Shown piece after piece: positions 36,714-51,721 of a stretch of DNA of 64,000 nt. The stretch spans positions 30,011 to 94,010 of the forward strand of contig NZ_JBHUIY010000015.1 of the NCBI RefSeq assembly GCF_042683125.1, given 5' to 3'. The stretch is from Phaeospirillum tilakii (GTDB lineage: Bacteria; Pseudomonadota; Alphaproteobacteria; Rhodospirillales; Magnetospirillaceae). A model generated the notes under the pieces. That model worked only from the letters and a program-made list of their open reading frames with translations. It had not been told where the DNA came from and searched no databases. Positions within the stretch are counted from its first letter, which is position 1; each line of letters starts with the position of its first letter. The position numbers were made by a program, and so were the translations under genes.

Positions 36714-37727
36714 TCAGTCCACCACCACCCGGGCGTCGGCCTGACCGGCGGCGACCACCGCCGCCAGCATCCGGTCGGCGTCCTCGACGCTGGCGATCGG
36801 GCCCAGCCGCACCCGGAACACGGTGCGGCCCTGCACGGTCGCCTGCTGGATCTGGGCGTTGCCGAGACCGGACAGCCGCGCCGACAGGCGCAGGGCGTTG
36901 TCGTGGCGGCCGAACGACCCGGCCTGGACGAACAGATTGGTGGCGTGGACCGGCTCGGTCGTCACCTGCTGGCCGGCCAGCGCCGCCGGGGTCAGCGCCA
37001 CCGGCTGCGGCCGGGCGGAAGGCGCGGGCTGAGCCGGCTGGGCGGACGCGACCTGGGACGAGGCCGAACCGGGCGGCGGCAGCGGCTCGGCCTGGGGCGC
37101 GCTGCGGGCGGCGGGCGGCGGCGGCAGGGTTTCCGCCGACACCGAACCGCGCGGCGCCGCCTCGGCGACCTTGGGCTCGTTGTTGTTGTTGGAATCCGCC
37201 GGCAGCTTGCCGGCGAGGACCCGGCTTTCCTCGTTGAGGACCTGGACCCGCACCTTGGCGGTGCCCTTCCCTTCCATCCCCAGCAACTGGGCCGACTTGC
37301 GCGACAGATCGATGATCCGGCCGTTGACGAACGGGCCGCGATCATTGATCCGCACGATGATGCTGCGGCCGTTCTCGAGGTTGGTCACCCGGGCGATGCA
37401 GGGCAGTTGCAGGGTCTTGTGGGCGGCGGTGACCGCGTCCTGGTCGAACACCTCGCCGTTGGCGGTGGCCTTGGCGTGGAAATCGGGGCCGTACCACGAG
37501 GCGATGCCGGTCTCGTCGTAGTCGAAATCCTCCTGCGGGTAGTACCACACCCCGCCGACCTGATAGGGCTTGCCGATCTTGTAATTGGGACTGGCGGAGG
37601 AGGAGATCGCCGGCGCGTCGCCGCCGCCGGAAGGCCGCGACGGCCCCGAGCCGGCACAGCCACCCAGCGCCAGCAGCCCCGACGCGATCACCAGCGTCAG
37701 CCCCCGAGCCCGCCGCGCGGTGCGCAT
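36714..37727 (-). CDS. rlpA: RlpA-type septal ring lytic transglycosylase with SPOR domain
   Basis: Outer-membrane lipoprotein that cuts denuded glycan strands at the division site. 337 aa. Lipobox LGGC at ~residues 20-23. Double-psi beta-barrel with ETGIASWYGPDFHAKATANG and IVRINDRGPFVNGRIIDLS, a Pro/Ala-rich linker, then a C-terminal SPOR domain (LFVQAGSFGRHDNALRLSA). ATG 37727 is chosen because AAGGA lies seven bases upstream and it begins the lipoprotein signal; earlier in-frame ATGs lack ribosome sites. Between mltB and the carboxypeptidase gene. Confidence 0.93.
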   Translation of the reverse strand: MRTARRARGLTLVIASGLLALGGCAGSGPSRPSGGGDAPAISSSASPNYKIGKPYQVGGVWYYPQEDFDYDETGIASWYGPDFHAKATANGEVFDQDAVTAAHKTLQLPCIARVTNLENGRSIIVRINDRGPFVNGRIIDLSRKSAQLLGMEGKGTAKVRVQVLNEESRVLAGKLPADSNNNNEPKVAEAAPRGSVSAETLPPPPAARSAPQAEPLPPPGSASSQVASAQPAQPAPSARPQPVALTPAALAGQQVTTEPVHATNLFVQAGSFGRHDNALRLSARLSGLGNAQIQQATVQGRTVFRVRLGPIASVEDADRMLAAVVAAGQADARVVVD

Positions 37728-37770
37728 GCCCTGTTCCTTCCCAACCATTGTCGCGATTCGGGTGCGAAGC

Positions 37771-38916
37771 TTAACGATCGGCGATCCGATCCGCAAGATG
37801 ACCGGCGGCCAGCGCAAAAAAAGTCGAGCGGTTCCACTTCATCACCGTGCGGAAATTTTCGGTGACCAGGAAAGCGGCGTCGCTGGCCGGGTCGGGCCGC
37901 ACCAGCCGCAACCCGTCCCCGGCGCCGGCCAGCGTCCCGCCGTCGGCGGCGACGATCCCGAGCCGGGCCCAGGCCGAGGCCGGGCGGGCCGGCTTGTCGG
38001 TGCCGATCAGGCTGGTGTCGAATCCGGCCGGCAGCGTCACCGCCTTGCCCCAGCCGAGTTCGGGACGCCAGCCCTCGTCGGCGAGGTAATGCGCCGCCGA
38101 GGCCAGAGCGTCGGCGCGGTTGGTCCAGATGTCGCGCCTGCCGTCGCCGTCCCAATCGACCGCGTGGCGCAGATAGGTGGTCGGCATGAACTGGCACTGG
38201 CCCATCGCCCCGGCCCACGAGCCGATCATCGCCTTCGGCGTGGTGTCGCCATGGTCGAGGATCCGCAGCGCCTGCATCAGCTCGCCGCGGAAATATTTGG
38301 CGCGGCGGCCGTCATAGGCCAGCGTCGCCAGCGACGCCACCACCGACATGTTGCCCATCTGCTGGCCGTAATTGCTCTCGATCCCCCACAGCGCGACGAC
38401 GAAACGGGCCGGCACGCCATAGCGCCGCTCGATCGCCGCCAGCAGGTCGCGGTTGGCCTGATACAGCCGCCGCCCCTCGGCCACCCGGGTCGGATTGACC
38501 ACCTTGGCGAGGTATTCCGGGAAGGTCAGGGTGAATTCCGGCTGCTTGCGGTCGAGTTCGATCACCCGGTCGATGTGGCGCACCCCCTCGAAGGCGGCGG
38601 AGACGGTGGCCGGGCTGATCCCCTTCCCCACCGCCTCGCGCCCGACCTCGTCGAGGAAGGCGGCGAACACTTCGGGCGAAGGCGGCGGCGGCACGTCGGG
38701 CAGGGCCGCCACCGGCGGCGGGGCCGGGGCCGGCACCGGGGCGGCGGTCGCCGGCACCACCGGCGCGGGGGCCTCGCCCACCGGCGCCGCGGGCCGCGCC
38801 GCGTCGGCGTCGGCGGTGCCGACGCAGCCGGGCAGCCCGGCCACCGTCAGCAGCGCCAGGGCGGTTCTCGCCAGGATCCGTCCCGACCGTTCCGGCCGTC
38901 GCTGTCTGCCGCTCAT
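37771..38916 (-). CDS. mltB: MltB-family lytic murein transglycosylase
   Basis: Periplasmic lipoprotein that cleaves glycan with 1,6-anhydro product. 381 aa. Lipobox LPGC in the first 30 residues, Ala/Pro-rich tether (residues ~35-75), then the MltB domain. That has FAAFLDEVGREAVGKGI, the catalytic Glu in ALWGIESNYGQ, WAGAMGQCQFMPTTY and DWDGDGRRDIW. Start ATG 38916 follows AAGGAG; longer frames upstream run into the aminotransferase gene and are not supported. Followed by rlpA after 43 bases. Confidence 0.93.
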   Translation of the reverse strand: MSGRQRRPERSGRILARTALALLTVAGLPGCVGTADADAARPAAPVGEAPAPVVPATAAPVPAPAPPPVAALPDVPPPPSPEVFAAFLDEVGREAVGKGISPATVSAAFEGVRHIDRVIELDRKQPEFTLTFPEYLAKVVNPTRVAEGRRLYQANRDLLAAIERRYGVPARFVVALWGIESNYGQQMGNMSVVASLATLAYDGRRAKYFRGELMQALRILDHGDTTPKAMIGSWAGAMGQCQFMPTTYLRHAVDWDGDGRRDIWTNRADALASAAHYLADEGWRPELGWGKAVTLPAGFDTSLIGTDKPARPASAWARLGIVAADGGTLAGAGDGLRLVRPDPASDAAFLVTENFRTVMKWNRSTFFALAAGHLADRIADR

Positions 38917-38989
38917 CCTTCCGCTCCTTTTCTCGTCCCGCGCGTGGCGGCCCGGTTCCGGACTCTGCCGGAACCGGGCCGTCGGCCGG

Positions 38990-40195
38990 CTAGTTGCGCA
39001 CCACGTTGGAGGCCAGCACCCGCTCCATCTCGGCCATCCCGGCCGGCGGATCGACCCGGCCGCCGGCCACCCGCATCGCCGCGCCCAGCGCGTGCAGGGT
39101 GCGCGACAGGTGATGGGTGCGGCTCTGCTCGCCCATCTGGCCGATGCGCAGGATGTTGAGGCCGAAGGCGCCCGAGATTTCAACCCGGTAGAGCTGGGAC
39201 ATGATGTGGCGCACCCGGTCGGCCGACACCCCGTCCGGCACGCTGATGCCGACCACCGAATTGAGGCGGGCCTCGGCCGGGATCAGCAAATCGAGCCCCA
39301 TCGCCTCGATTCCGGCCTGCAACGCCGCCGAACAGACGGCGTGGCGGCGGAAGCGGGCCGGCAGGGTTTCCTCGCAGATCAGCCGCAGCGCCTCATGCAG
39401 CGCCAGCACCCCCGACACCGGCGCGGTGTAATGGTAGGATTGCTGGTTCCAGAACTTGTCGGCGAGGCGGGCGTCGAGGCACCAGTGGCTCATCGGCGCA
39501 TTGCGGGCGACGATCCGGGCCCAGGCCTCGTCGGAGAAGGCGATCAGCGACACGCCGGGGATCGAGGACAGCCCCTTCTGGCCGCCGGTGATCACCGCGT
39601 CCACCCCCCATTCGTCCATCTCCAGCTCCATGGTGGAGAGGGTACAGACGGTATCGACGATGTTGACGCAGCCATAGGCCTTGCCGAGGCGGCAGATCTC
39701 GGCCAGATGGCGGTTCCACACCGTGTTCGAGGTCTCGCCCTGAACCACGGTCAGCACCTTGTAGCCGCCTTCCTTCAGCGCCCGCTCGACCATCTCCGGC
39801 GCGGCGGCCTGCTTGTCGGGGATTTCGAGCACGGTGACGTCGCCGCCGACCCGGTGAACCATCTCGACCAGCCGGCCGCTGAACAGGCCGTTGCGGATCG
39901 ACAGCACCTTGGTGCCGGGCTCGACCAGATTGCAGACCGCCATCTCCATCGCCGCCGAGGCCGGTCCCGACACGCCCAGCACATGGCCGGATTCGGTCTG
40001 GAACACGTAGCGGGCCATGATCTTCACCTGCTCGATCACCCGGTTCATCGTGTCGCCGAGGTGATTGATCACCACCGAATTGGCCGAGGCGACCTTGTGC
40101 GGGATCGGCACCGGGCCGGCCCCCATCATCAACAGCGGCTCGTCCGGCAGGATGTTGTCGAGCGGGATGATCTCGGGTGGTTTGGGGTAATGCAT
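38990..40195 (-). CDS. Class V aminotransferase (alanine/serine-glyoxylate type)
   Basis: PLP-dependent aminotransferase, 401 aa. Motifs fit the AGXT/SGAT group: MMGAGPVPIPHKV at the N-terminus, SGPASAAMEMAVCNL for cofactor phosphate, QGETSNTVWN, and the Schiff-base Lys in VITGGQKGLSSIPG. The C-terminal domain shows FGLNILRIGQMGEQS. Likely moves amino groups from serine or alanine to glyoxylate, as in the serine cycle or photorespiratory-type glyoxylate disposal (inference). No serine-cycle gene is nearby, so the donor is unproven. Stands between mfd and mltB. Confidence 0.86.
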   Translation of the reverse strand: MHYPKPPEIIPLDNILPDEPLLMMGAGPVPIPHKVASANSVVINHLGDTMNRVIEQVKIMARYVFQTESGHVLGVSGPASAAMEMAVCNLVEPGTKVLSIRNGLFSGRLVEMVHRVGGDVTVLEIPDKQAAAPEMVERALKEGGYKVLTVVQGETSNTVWNRHLAEICRLGKAYGCVNIVDTVCTLSTMELEMDEWGVDAVITGGQKGLSSIPGVSLIAFSDEAWARIVARNAPMSHWCLDARLADKFWNQQSYHYTAPVSGVLALHEALRLICEETLPARFRRHAVCSAALQAGIEAMGLDLLIPAEARLNSVVGISVPDGVSADRVRHIMSQLYRVEISGAFGLNILRIGQMGEQSRTHHLSRTLHALGAAMRVAGGRVDPPAGMAEMERVLASNVVRN

Positions 40196-40264
40196 TTGCA
40201 GTCCTGGGTCAGAAGAAACAAACGCCGGTCGAAACCCGACCCGCGCGCGAAAAAGGCGCGCGGA

Positions 40265-43746
<3,482 letters not shown>

Positions 43747-43750
<4 letters not shown>

Positions 43751-44022
43751 GGGTTGGCGGCTTCGGTTTGTACGAACGAGCGGATCATCGCCATCACGTC
43801 ATGGTCGAGCGCCTCCGGCACCTTCTGCTTGCCGGTGGCCCAGTCGAACAGGTCGCTGTCGGGCTGGGCCAGCAGCGCCTCGAACCGGTCGAGTTGCTCT
43901 TCGCTCAGCTCGGCCAGCCGCCGGGCGGCGAAGCGGCCGAACAGGATGTCGTTTTCGTTCGAGCCCATGTGATGGGCGCGAAACAGCAGGCGTTTGAAGC
44001 GGGGGGACTCGGAATCGGCCAT
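43747..44022 (-). CDS. sdhE: FAD assembly factor SdhE
   Basis: Helps attach FAD covalently to succinate dehydrogenase. 91 aa. The RGxxE-like face is replaced by the alphaproteobacterial variant LLFRAHHMGSNENDILFGRFA, followed by FEALLAQPDSDLFDWATG, both typical of the SdhE/SDHAF2 family. Coupled to mfd by a 4-nt overlap and divergent from recG; this trio is commonly kept together in alphaproteobacteria. Confidence 0.93.
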
Positions 44023-44033
44023 GACGTCCGGGA

Positions 44034-44061
44034 TTGCGTCGGGATCAGAGCCGGATAGGAT
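44034..44061 (+). promoter_or_regulatory. Predicted recG promoter
   Basis: TTGCGT (44034-44039), a 16-base spacer, TAGGAT (44056-44061), 30 bases ahead of the recG ATG in a 69-bp divergent gap. Confidence 0.4.
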
Positions 44062-44091
44062 AGAGCCCTTCGCCGCCGCTGTCAGCTTCCG

Positions 44092-46176
44092 ATGCGCCCC
44101 GAGAGCCTGTTTCCCCTGTTCGTCCCGGTCACCGCCCTGCCCGGGGTCGGCCCCCGCCTCGCCCCGCTCTACCAGCGGCTGGCCGGCGACAAGGTGGTCG
44201 ATCTGCTGTGGCACCGCCCCAGCGGTCTGGTCGATCGCCGCTATTGCCCCACCCTGGCCGAGGCGATCCCCGGCCGGGTCGCCACCCTGACCGTCCGGGT
44301 CGAGGCCCATCTGCCCGGCGATGGCGGGCGGCGGCCCTACAAGGTGCGGGTGGCGGACGACACCGGCTTCGCCCATCTGGTCTATTTCCATCCGCGCGAG
44401 GGCTGGCTGCGCGAGCTGCTGCCCGAGGGGGCGATCCGGGTGGTCAGCGGGATGGTCGAGGGGTTCTACGGCGAGATCACCCTGCCCCATCCCGACCATG
44501 TCGTTCCGCCCGAGCGCCGCGCCGAGGTGATGACGGTCGAGGCCACCTATCCGCTCACCGCCGGGCTGACCCTGCGGCCGCTGACCCGCGCCATCCGCGC
44601 CGCCCTCGACCGCGCCCCCGACCTGCCGGAATGGCTCGATCCCTCCTGGCGCGACGCCCAGGGCTGGCCGGGCTGGCGCGAGGCGCTGCGCCGGCTGCAC
44701 GCCCCGACCGGGCCGGAGGAGCTGGGGCCGGACAACCCGGCCCGCCGCCGTCTCGCCTATGACGAGCTGCTGTCCGGCCAGTTGGCCCTCGCTTTGGTCC
44801 GCGCCCATCTCCGCCGCCGCAAGGGCCGCGCCCTCGCCGCCCCGTCCCAGGCCTTGCGCGCCAAGGTGCTGGCCGCCCTGCCCTTTTCGCCCACCGGCGC
44901 CCAGATCCGCGCCTTGGCCGAGATCGACGCCGACCTCGCCCGCCCGGCGCCGATGCTGCGTCTGCTCCAGGGCGATGTCGGCAGCGGCAAGACCCTGGTC
45001 GCCTTCCTCGCCTTGCTGACCGCGATCGAGGCCGGCAGCCAGGGCGCGCTGATGGCCCCGACCGAGATCCTCGCCCGCCAGCATTTCGCCTCGCTCGAAC
45101 CGCTCGCCGCCACCGCCGGGATTCGCCTCGGCCTGCTGACCGGCCGCGACAAGGGCAAGGTCCGCGCCGCCCGCCTCGCCGACCTCGCCGAGGGCGCCAT
45201 CGACCTGCTGATCGGTACCCACGCTTTGTTCCAGGAGGATGTGGTGTTCCGCGACCTCGGCCTCGCCGTGATCGACGAACAGCACCGCTTCGGCGTCCAT
45301 CAGCGCCTCGACCTCGCCGCCAAGGGCCATGCGGTCGACATGCTGGTGATGACCGCCACCCCGATCCCCCGCACCCTGCTGCTCAGCGCCTATGGCGACA
45401 TGGATTATTCCCGCCTCGACGAGAAGCCGCCCGGCCGTACCCCGATCGACACCCGCGTCGTCCCGCTGGCCCGGCTCGACGAGATGGTCGCGGCGGTCGG
45501 CCGCGCCCTCGAAGCCGGGGCGCGGGTCTACTGGGTCTGTCCGCTGGTCGAGGAATCCGAGCAGAGCGACCTCGCCGCCGCCGAGCGGCGTTTCGCCGAT
45601 CTGGCCGAGGTGTTCGGCGCGCGGGTCGGGCTGGTGCACGGCAAGATGAGGCCGACCGCCCGCGACGCGGTGATGGGCCGCTTCGCCAGCGGCGAAATCA
45701 CCCTGCTGGTCGCCACCACCGTGATCGAGGTCGGGGTCGATGTCCCCGAGGCCACCGTGATGGTGGTCGAGCATGCCGAGCGGTTCGGCCTCGCCCAGCT
45801 TCACCAGCTGCGCGGGCGGGTCGGGCGCGGCAGCGGCCGCTCCCGCTGTTTGCTGCTCTACGCCACCCCGCTCGGCGAGATCGCCAAGGCCCGCCTCGAA
45901 ATCCTCCGCGCCAGCGACGACGGCTTCGTCATCGCCGAGGAGGATCTTCGTCTGCGCGGCGGCGGCGAGATCCTCGGCACCCGTCAGAGCGGGCTGCCCG
46001 AATACCGTCTCGCCGATCTCGCCAGCCACGGCAGCCTGCTCGAACACGCCCGGGGCGAGGCGGAGGCGGTGCTCGAGCGGGATCCCGATCTTGCCAGCCC
46101 GCGCGGCGCGGCGCTCCGCGTCCTGCTCTATCTGTTCGAGCGCGACGCGGCGATCCATACGTTGAAGTCGGGGTGA
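44092..46176 (+). CDS. recG: ATP-dependent DNA helicase RecG
   Basis: Remodels stalled forks and branched DNA. 694 aa. N-terminal wedge/OB domain (PGVGPRLAPLYQRLAGDKVVDLLWHRP), Walker A LLQGDVGSGKTLVAFLALL, DEQH box AVIDEQHRFGVHQRL, motif III MTATPIPRTLLL, and QLRGRVGRGSGRSRCLLLY. Ends with the usual LRLRGGGEILGTRQSGLPE region. A short AT-rich stretch and a paired hairpin follow, probably the transcript end. Confidence 0.97.
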   Translation: MRPESLFPLFVPVTALPGVGPRLAPLYQRLAGDKVVDLLWHRPSGLVDRRYCPTLAEAIPGRVATLTVRVEAHLPGDGGRRPYKVRVADDTGFAHLVYFHPREGWLRELLPEGAIRVVSGMVEGFYGEITLPHPDHVVPPERRAEVMTVEATYPLTAGLTLRPLTRAIRAALDRAPDLPEWLDPSWRDAQGWPGWREALRRLHAPTGPEELGPDNPARRRLAYDELLSGQLALALVRAHLRRRKGRALAAPSQALRAKVLAALPFSPTGAQIRALAEIDADLARPAPMLRLLQGDVGSGKTLVAFLALLTAIEAGSQGALMAPTEILARQHFASLEPLAATAGIRLGLLTGRDKGKVRAARLADLAEGAIDLLIGTHALFQEDVVFRDLGLAVIDEQHRFGVHQRLDLAAKGHAVDMLVMTATPIPRTLLLSAYGDMDYSRLDEKPPGRTPIDTRVVPLARLDEMVAAVGRALEAGARVYWVCPLVEESEQSDLAAAERRFADLAEVFGARVGLVHGKMRPTARDAVMGRFASGEITLLVATTVIEVGVDVPEATVMVVEHAERFGLAQLHQLRGRVGRGSGRSRCLLLYATPLGEIAKARLEILRASDDGFVIAEEDLRLRGGGEILGTRQSGLPEYRLADLASHGSLLEHARGEAEAVLERDPDLASPRGAALRVLLYLFERDAAIHTLKSG

Positions 46177-46214
46177 AAATACTTTAAAAACAATAACTTA
46201 AATTCGAAAAGATT

Positions 46215-46252
46215 CCAGGAACCTGAGGTTCCTGGACCTCCCAAAATGGGAG
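46215..46252 (+). repeat. Paired hairpins after recG (copy 7)
   Basis: CCAGGAACC-TGA-GGTTCCTGG (46215-46235) then CTCCCA-AAA-TGGGAG (46238-46252). Same two-hairpin layout as the other units but with new, still self-complementary arms. Confidence 0.7.
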
Positions 46253-46377
46253 AACGATCCCGTCTTCCTTCAGCTTGGGCGCGCACAACAGCAGCGATAT
46301 CGTCATCGTCGGCGGGTGGACAGCGGGGGATGGCGATCCTATATCCTGCCGGCTTCCCCCCCGGCCGAGGAGACCCC

Positions 46378-46887
46378 ATGCCGATCGAACGCGCCTTCGA
46401 AACCATGATCTTCCGCAGTCGCTGGATCCTCGCCCCGTTCTATTTCGGGCTGGTGGTCGCCCTGCTGATGCTGATGGTCAAGTTCTGCCAGGAGCTGATC
46501 CATCTGGTGCCCCACGTCTTCTCGATGACCGAGAACGAGACCATCCTGATGGTCCTCTCCCTCATCGACATGTCGCTCGCCGGCAATCTGCTGCTGATGG
46601 TGATCTTTGCCGGATACGAGAATTTCGTCTCGAAGATCGACACCGGCGATCACGAGGACCGGCCGGACTGGATGGGCAAGGTCGATTTCGCCGGTCTCAA
46701 GCTCAAGCTGATCGCCTCGATCGTCGCCATCTCCGGGATCCATCTGCTGAAGGCCTTCATGAACGTCGGCACCCTCGACAAGGGCGATCTCGGCTGGATG
46801 ATCGGCATCCACATGACCTTCGTCGTTTCCGGCGTCCTGCTTGCCCTGATGGACCGCATCGTCGAGCCGCCGGGCGGCGCGCACTGA
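46378..46887 (+). CDS. YqhA/UPF0114 family inner-membrane protein
   Basis: 169 aa with three or four membrane helices (WILAPFYFGLVVALLMLMV; LIDMSLAGNLLLMVIFAGY; LKLIASIVAISGIHLLKAF; MTFVVSGVLLALMDRI). The family-specific MIFRSRWILAPFYFGL and FVSKID...DRPDWMGKVDF stretches are clear. Function unknown; relatives are described only as TIGR00645/UPF0114. ATG 46378 has GAGGAG upstream. Its stop lies 19 bases from the end of the convergent unrecognised gene. Confidence 0.92.
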   Translation: MPIERAFETMIFRSRWILAPFYFGLVVALLMLMVKFCQELIHLVPHVFSMTENETILMVLSLIDMSLAGNLLLMVIFAGYENFVSKIDTGDHEDRPDWMGKVDFAGLKLKLIASIVAISGIHLLKAFMNVGTLDKGDLGWMIGIHMTFVVSGVLLALMDRIVEPPGGAH

Positions 46888-46906
46888 CCGCCTGGGGCGG
46901 CGCCGG

Positions 46907-47764
46907 TCAAGGCTGGTCCGGCCGCGCCAGCGCCGCCATCAGCCCCGTCCACGCCGTCCGCATCGTCTCGAGCGAGTCGAGGCTGGCGGCGGGCGGCGGC
47001 TCCAGCCGCACCGCCTCTTCCTCTTCCGGCACCCGGGCGATCTCCGCCGGCCGCAGCGTGCCGGCAAAGCCCAGCCGCTCGGGATCCTCCCCGGTCGCGA
47101 ACACCCGGTCGCACAGTGCCCGGGTCCAGGCGATGAAGGCATCCCGCGCCGCCACCGAGGCGAACTCGATCGCCCGGGGGGCGAAATCCTGCACCAGACT
47201 GGCATAGGCCCGACCGTCCGGCCGCATCGTCTGCGCCGCGAACAGCGCCGCCAGCGCCGGCGCGTCGGGATGGCGCCCCACTTCCGCCGCCGCCGCCCGG
47301 GTCGCCTCGGCGTCGAACAGCCGCGCCACCGACGCCCCCTCGCCGTCGCGCAGCACCGCCACCAACGGCTGGTCGAGATGGGCCGACAGCGCGTCGAGAA
47401 ACCGTTCGATCCGTCCATGCCGCATCGGCCGGTCGAGCGGCAGATAGACATACAGCGGCGCCGGCGGGCTGACCGCCGCCACCGCCGCCACCGCCCGCTC
47501 GGGGATCGCCTCCCCGGCCGGATACAGGCTGCCGTCGGGAAAGCCGACATAGGCCCCGGTCACCGCCCCGAACCCGGGATCGACATAGCCGTATTCCACC
47601 AGCCGGAACGGCGCCAGTTGCCGCCACACCGCCGTCGCCGCCGGATTGGCCGGCGCCCGGGTCTCCCCCGCCGCCGCCTGCTCCGCCAGCAGATGCCGGA
47701 ACGCCTCCACCGCCCGCGCGGTATCGAGCCGGATCCGGATCACGTCGTCCCGAGGTTCTGACAT
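46907..47764 (-). CDS. Hypothetical protein, unrecognised
   Basis: 285 aa, start ATG 47764 behind GAGGGGGG. I recognise no family. No signal peptide or membrane helix. It is acidic, Ala/Pro-rich and looks globular, with IRLDTARAVEAFRHLLAEQ near the start, ATAVWRQLAPFRLVEYGYVD, and FASVAARDAFIAWTRALCDRVF near the end. Composition and codon use match its neighbours, so no sign of recent transfer. Diverges from the livHMGF operon across 180 bp, which contains the liv promoter. A link to amino-acid uptake is possible but unsupported. Confidence 0.65.
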   Translation of the reverse strand: MSEPRDDVIRIRLDTARAVEAFRHLLAEQAAAGETRAPANPAATAVWRQLAPFRLVEYGYVDPGFGAVTGAYVGFPDGSLYPAGEAIPERAVAAVAAVSPPAPLYVYLPLDRPMRHGRIERFLDALSAHLDQPLVAVLRDGEGASVARLFDAEATRAAAAEVGRHPDAPALAALFAAQTMRPDGRAYASLVQDFAPRAIEFASVAARDAFIAWTRALCDRVFATGEDPERLGFAGTLRPAEIARVPEEEEAVRLEPPPAASLDSLETMRTAWTGLMAALARPDQP

Positions 47765-47872
47765 TCCCCCCTCGCCTTCCCGTCGGATCGCCTTATGGCC
47801 GAGGTTATACCAGAGCCGCCCTCCCCCCCGAAAAAAAACGCCGCCCGCCGCCGCCCCCGCCGCCCTTGGCCG

Positions 47873-47900
47873 TTGACAGGACCGTCCGTGCGAGTAGCCT
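47873..47900 (+). promoter_or_regulatory. Predicted liv operon promoter
   Basis: Perfect -35 TTGACA (47873-47878), a 16-base spacer, TAGCCT (47895-47900), 44 bases ahead of the livH ATG. Confidence 0.55.
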
Positions 47901-47944
47901 TGGCCCACCCGCGCCGGTGGCCGCGGCACTGATTCGGGGGACGA

Positions 47945-48858
47945 ATGGACTATTTCTTCCAGCAGGTGATCAACGGTCTGACCCTGGGCGCGATCTACGG
48001 CCTGATCGCCATCGGTTACACGATGGTTTACGGCATCGTCGGCATGATCAATTTCGCCCACGGCGAGATATACATGCTGGGGGCCTTCATCTCATTGATT
48101 GCCTATCTGTTCGCCTCCACGATCGGCGGTGGATCGGTCGCGCTGGCCCTGATGGTGGCCCTGCTCGCCACCATGCTGTTCACCTCGCTGTGGGGCTGGG
48201 CGGTCGAGCGCGTCGCCTACCGGCCACTGCGCGGCGCCCCCCGCCTCGCCCCGCTGATCTCGGCGATCGGCGTCTCGATCCTGTTGCAGAACTTCGTCCA
48301 GCTGAGCCAGGGGGCGCGGGTCAAGCCGCTGCCGCCGGTGGTCCATGGCGGCCTGACCCTGTTCCAGGGCGACAGCTTCACCGTTGGCATCAGCTGGCTC
48401 CAGATCATCATCTTCGTGCTGACCCTGGCCCTGATGGCCGGCTTCACCTGGGTGATCGCCCGCACCCCGCTCGGCCGCGCCCAGCGCGCCACCGAGCAGG
48501 ACCGCCGGATGGCCGCCCTGCTCGGCATCGACGTCGATCGGGTGATTTCCGCCACCTTCGTCATCGGCGCCGCGCTGGCCAGCGTCGCCGGGCTGATGGT
48601 CACCCTCTATTACGGCGTGATCGATTTCTACATCGGCTTCCTCGCCGGGCTGAAGGCCTTCACCGCCGCCGTGCTGGGCGGCATCGGCTCGCTGCCCGGG
48701 GCGATGCTGGGCGGCGTGCTGATCGGCCTGACCGAGGCGCTGTGGTCGGCCTATTTCTCGATCGAATACAAGGATGTCGCCACCTTCGTCATCCTGGTCG
48801 CCGTGCTCCTGTTCCGTCCCACCGGGCTGCTCGGCCGCCCCGACGTCGAAAAGGTCTG

Positions 48859-48859
<1 letters not shown>
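47945..48859 (+). CDS. livH: Branched-chain amino-acid ABC transporter permease LivH
   Basis: Inner-membrane permease of the HAAT family, 304 aa, about eight helices. Starts QQVINGLTLGAIYGLIAIGYTM; family signature GMINFAHGEIYMLGAF; permease loop region around LGRAQRATEQDRRMAALLGI; and VLGGIGSLPGAMLGG near the C-terminus. First gene of livH-livM-livG-livF with overlapping junctions; the stop overlaps the livM ATG. Confidence 0.94.
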
Positions 48860-50117
<1,258 letters not shown>

Positions 50118-50121
<4 letters not shown>

Positions 50122-50944
50122 GCCCGGCGCCGCTGCTCGAGGTCGCCGACCTGACCATCCGCTTCGGCGGGCTGGCGGCGATCGACGGCCTGTCCTTCAC
50201 CGCCGCCCCCGGCGCGATCACCGCGGTGATCGGCCCCAACGGCGCCGGCAAGACCACCCTGTTCAACTGCATCACCGGCTTCTACCGCCCCCATGCCGGC
50301 CGGCTGCTGCTGCGCCATCCCGACGGCGCCGAATGGCGGCTTGAGCGGATGCGCGACCACGCCATCGCCGGCCGGGCCCGGGTCGGCCGCACCTTCCAGA
50401 ACATCCGGCTTTTCCCGCGCATGACCGTGCTCGAGAACCTGATCGTCGCCCAGCACCGGGTGCTGATGCGGGCCTCGCTGTTCTCGCTGGCGGGGCTGCT
50501 CGGGCTCGGCCGCTATCGCCGCGCCGAGCGCGCCGCGCTCGACCTCGCCCGCGCCTGGCTCGACCGCACCGGGCTGCTGGCCCATGCCGAGACCGAGGCC
50601 GGCGCGCTGCCCTACGGCCTCCAGCGCCGGCTGGAGATCGCCCGGGCGATGTGTACCCGCCCGGTGCTGCTGTGCCTCGACGAGCCCGCCGCCGGCCTCA
50701 ACCCGCATGAATCCGCCGATCTCAACCTGCTGCTGCGGCGGATCCGCGACGAGGAGGGCATCGGCCTGCTGCTGATCGAACATGACATGAGCGTGGTGAT
50801 GGGAATTTCCGACCGGGTGGTGGTGCTCGACCATGGCAGCCTGATCGCCGAGGGCAGCCCGGCCGAGATTCGCGGCAACCCGGCGGTGATCCGCGCCTAT
50901 CTCGGCGAGCCCGAGGCCGACGACACCGCCGCCGGAGCCCGGCC

Positions 50945-50948
<4 letters not shown>
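50118..50948 (+). CDS. livG: Branched-chain amino-acid ABC transporter ATP-binding protein LivG
   Basis: ATPase subunit, 276 aa. Walker A VIGPNGAGKTTLFNCITGF, LivG-type segment VGRTFQNIRLFPRMTVLENL, signature ALPYGLQRRLEIARAM (LPYGxQRR form), Walker B VLLCLDEPAAGLNP, and H-loop LIEHDMSVVMGIS. GGGAGG precedes ATG 50118, which overlaps the livM stop. Pairs with LivF to drive LivHM. Confidence 0.95.
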
Positions 50949-51691
<743 letters not shown>

Positions 51692-51721
51692 CCGGCCCCG
51701 GCGCATGACCGAGCCGGCGAT

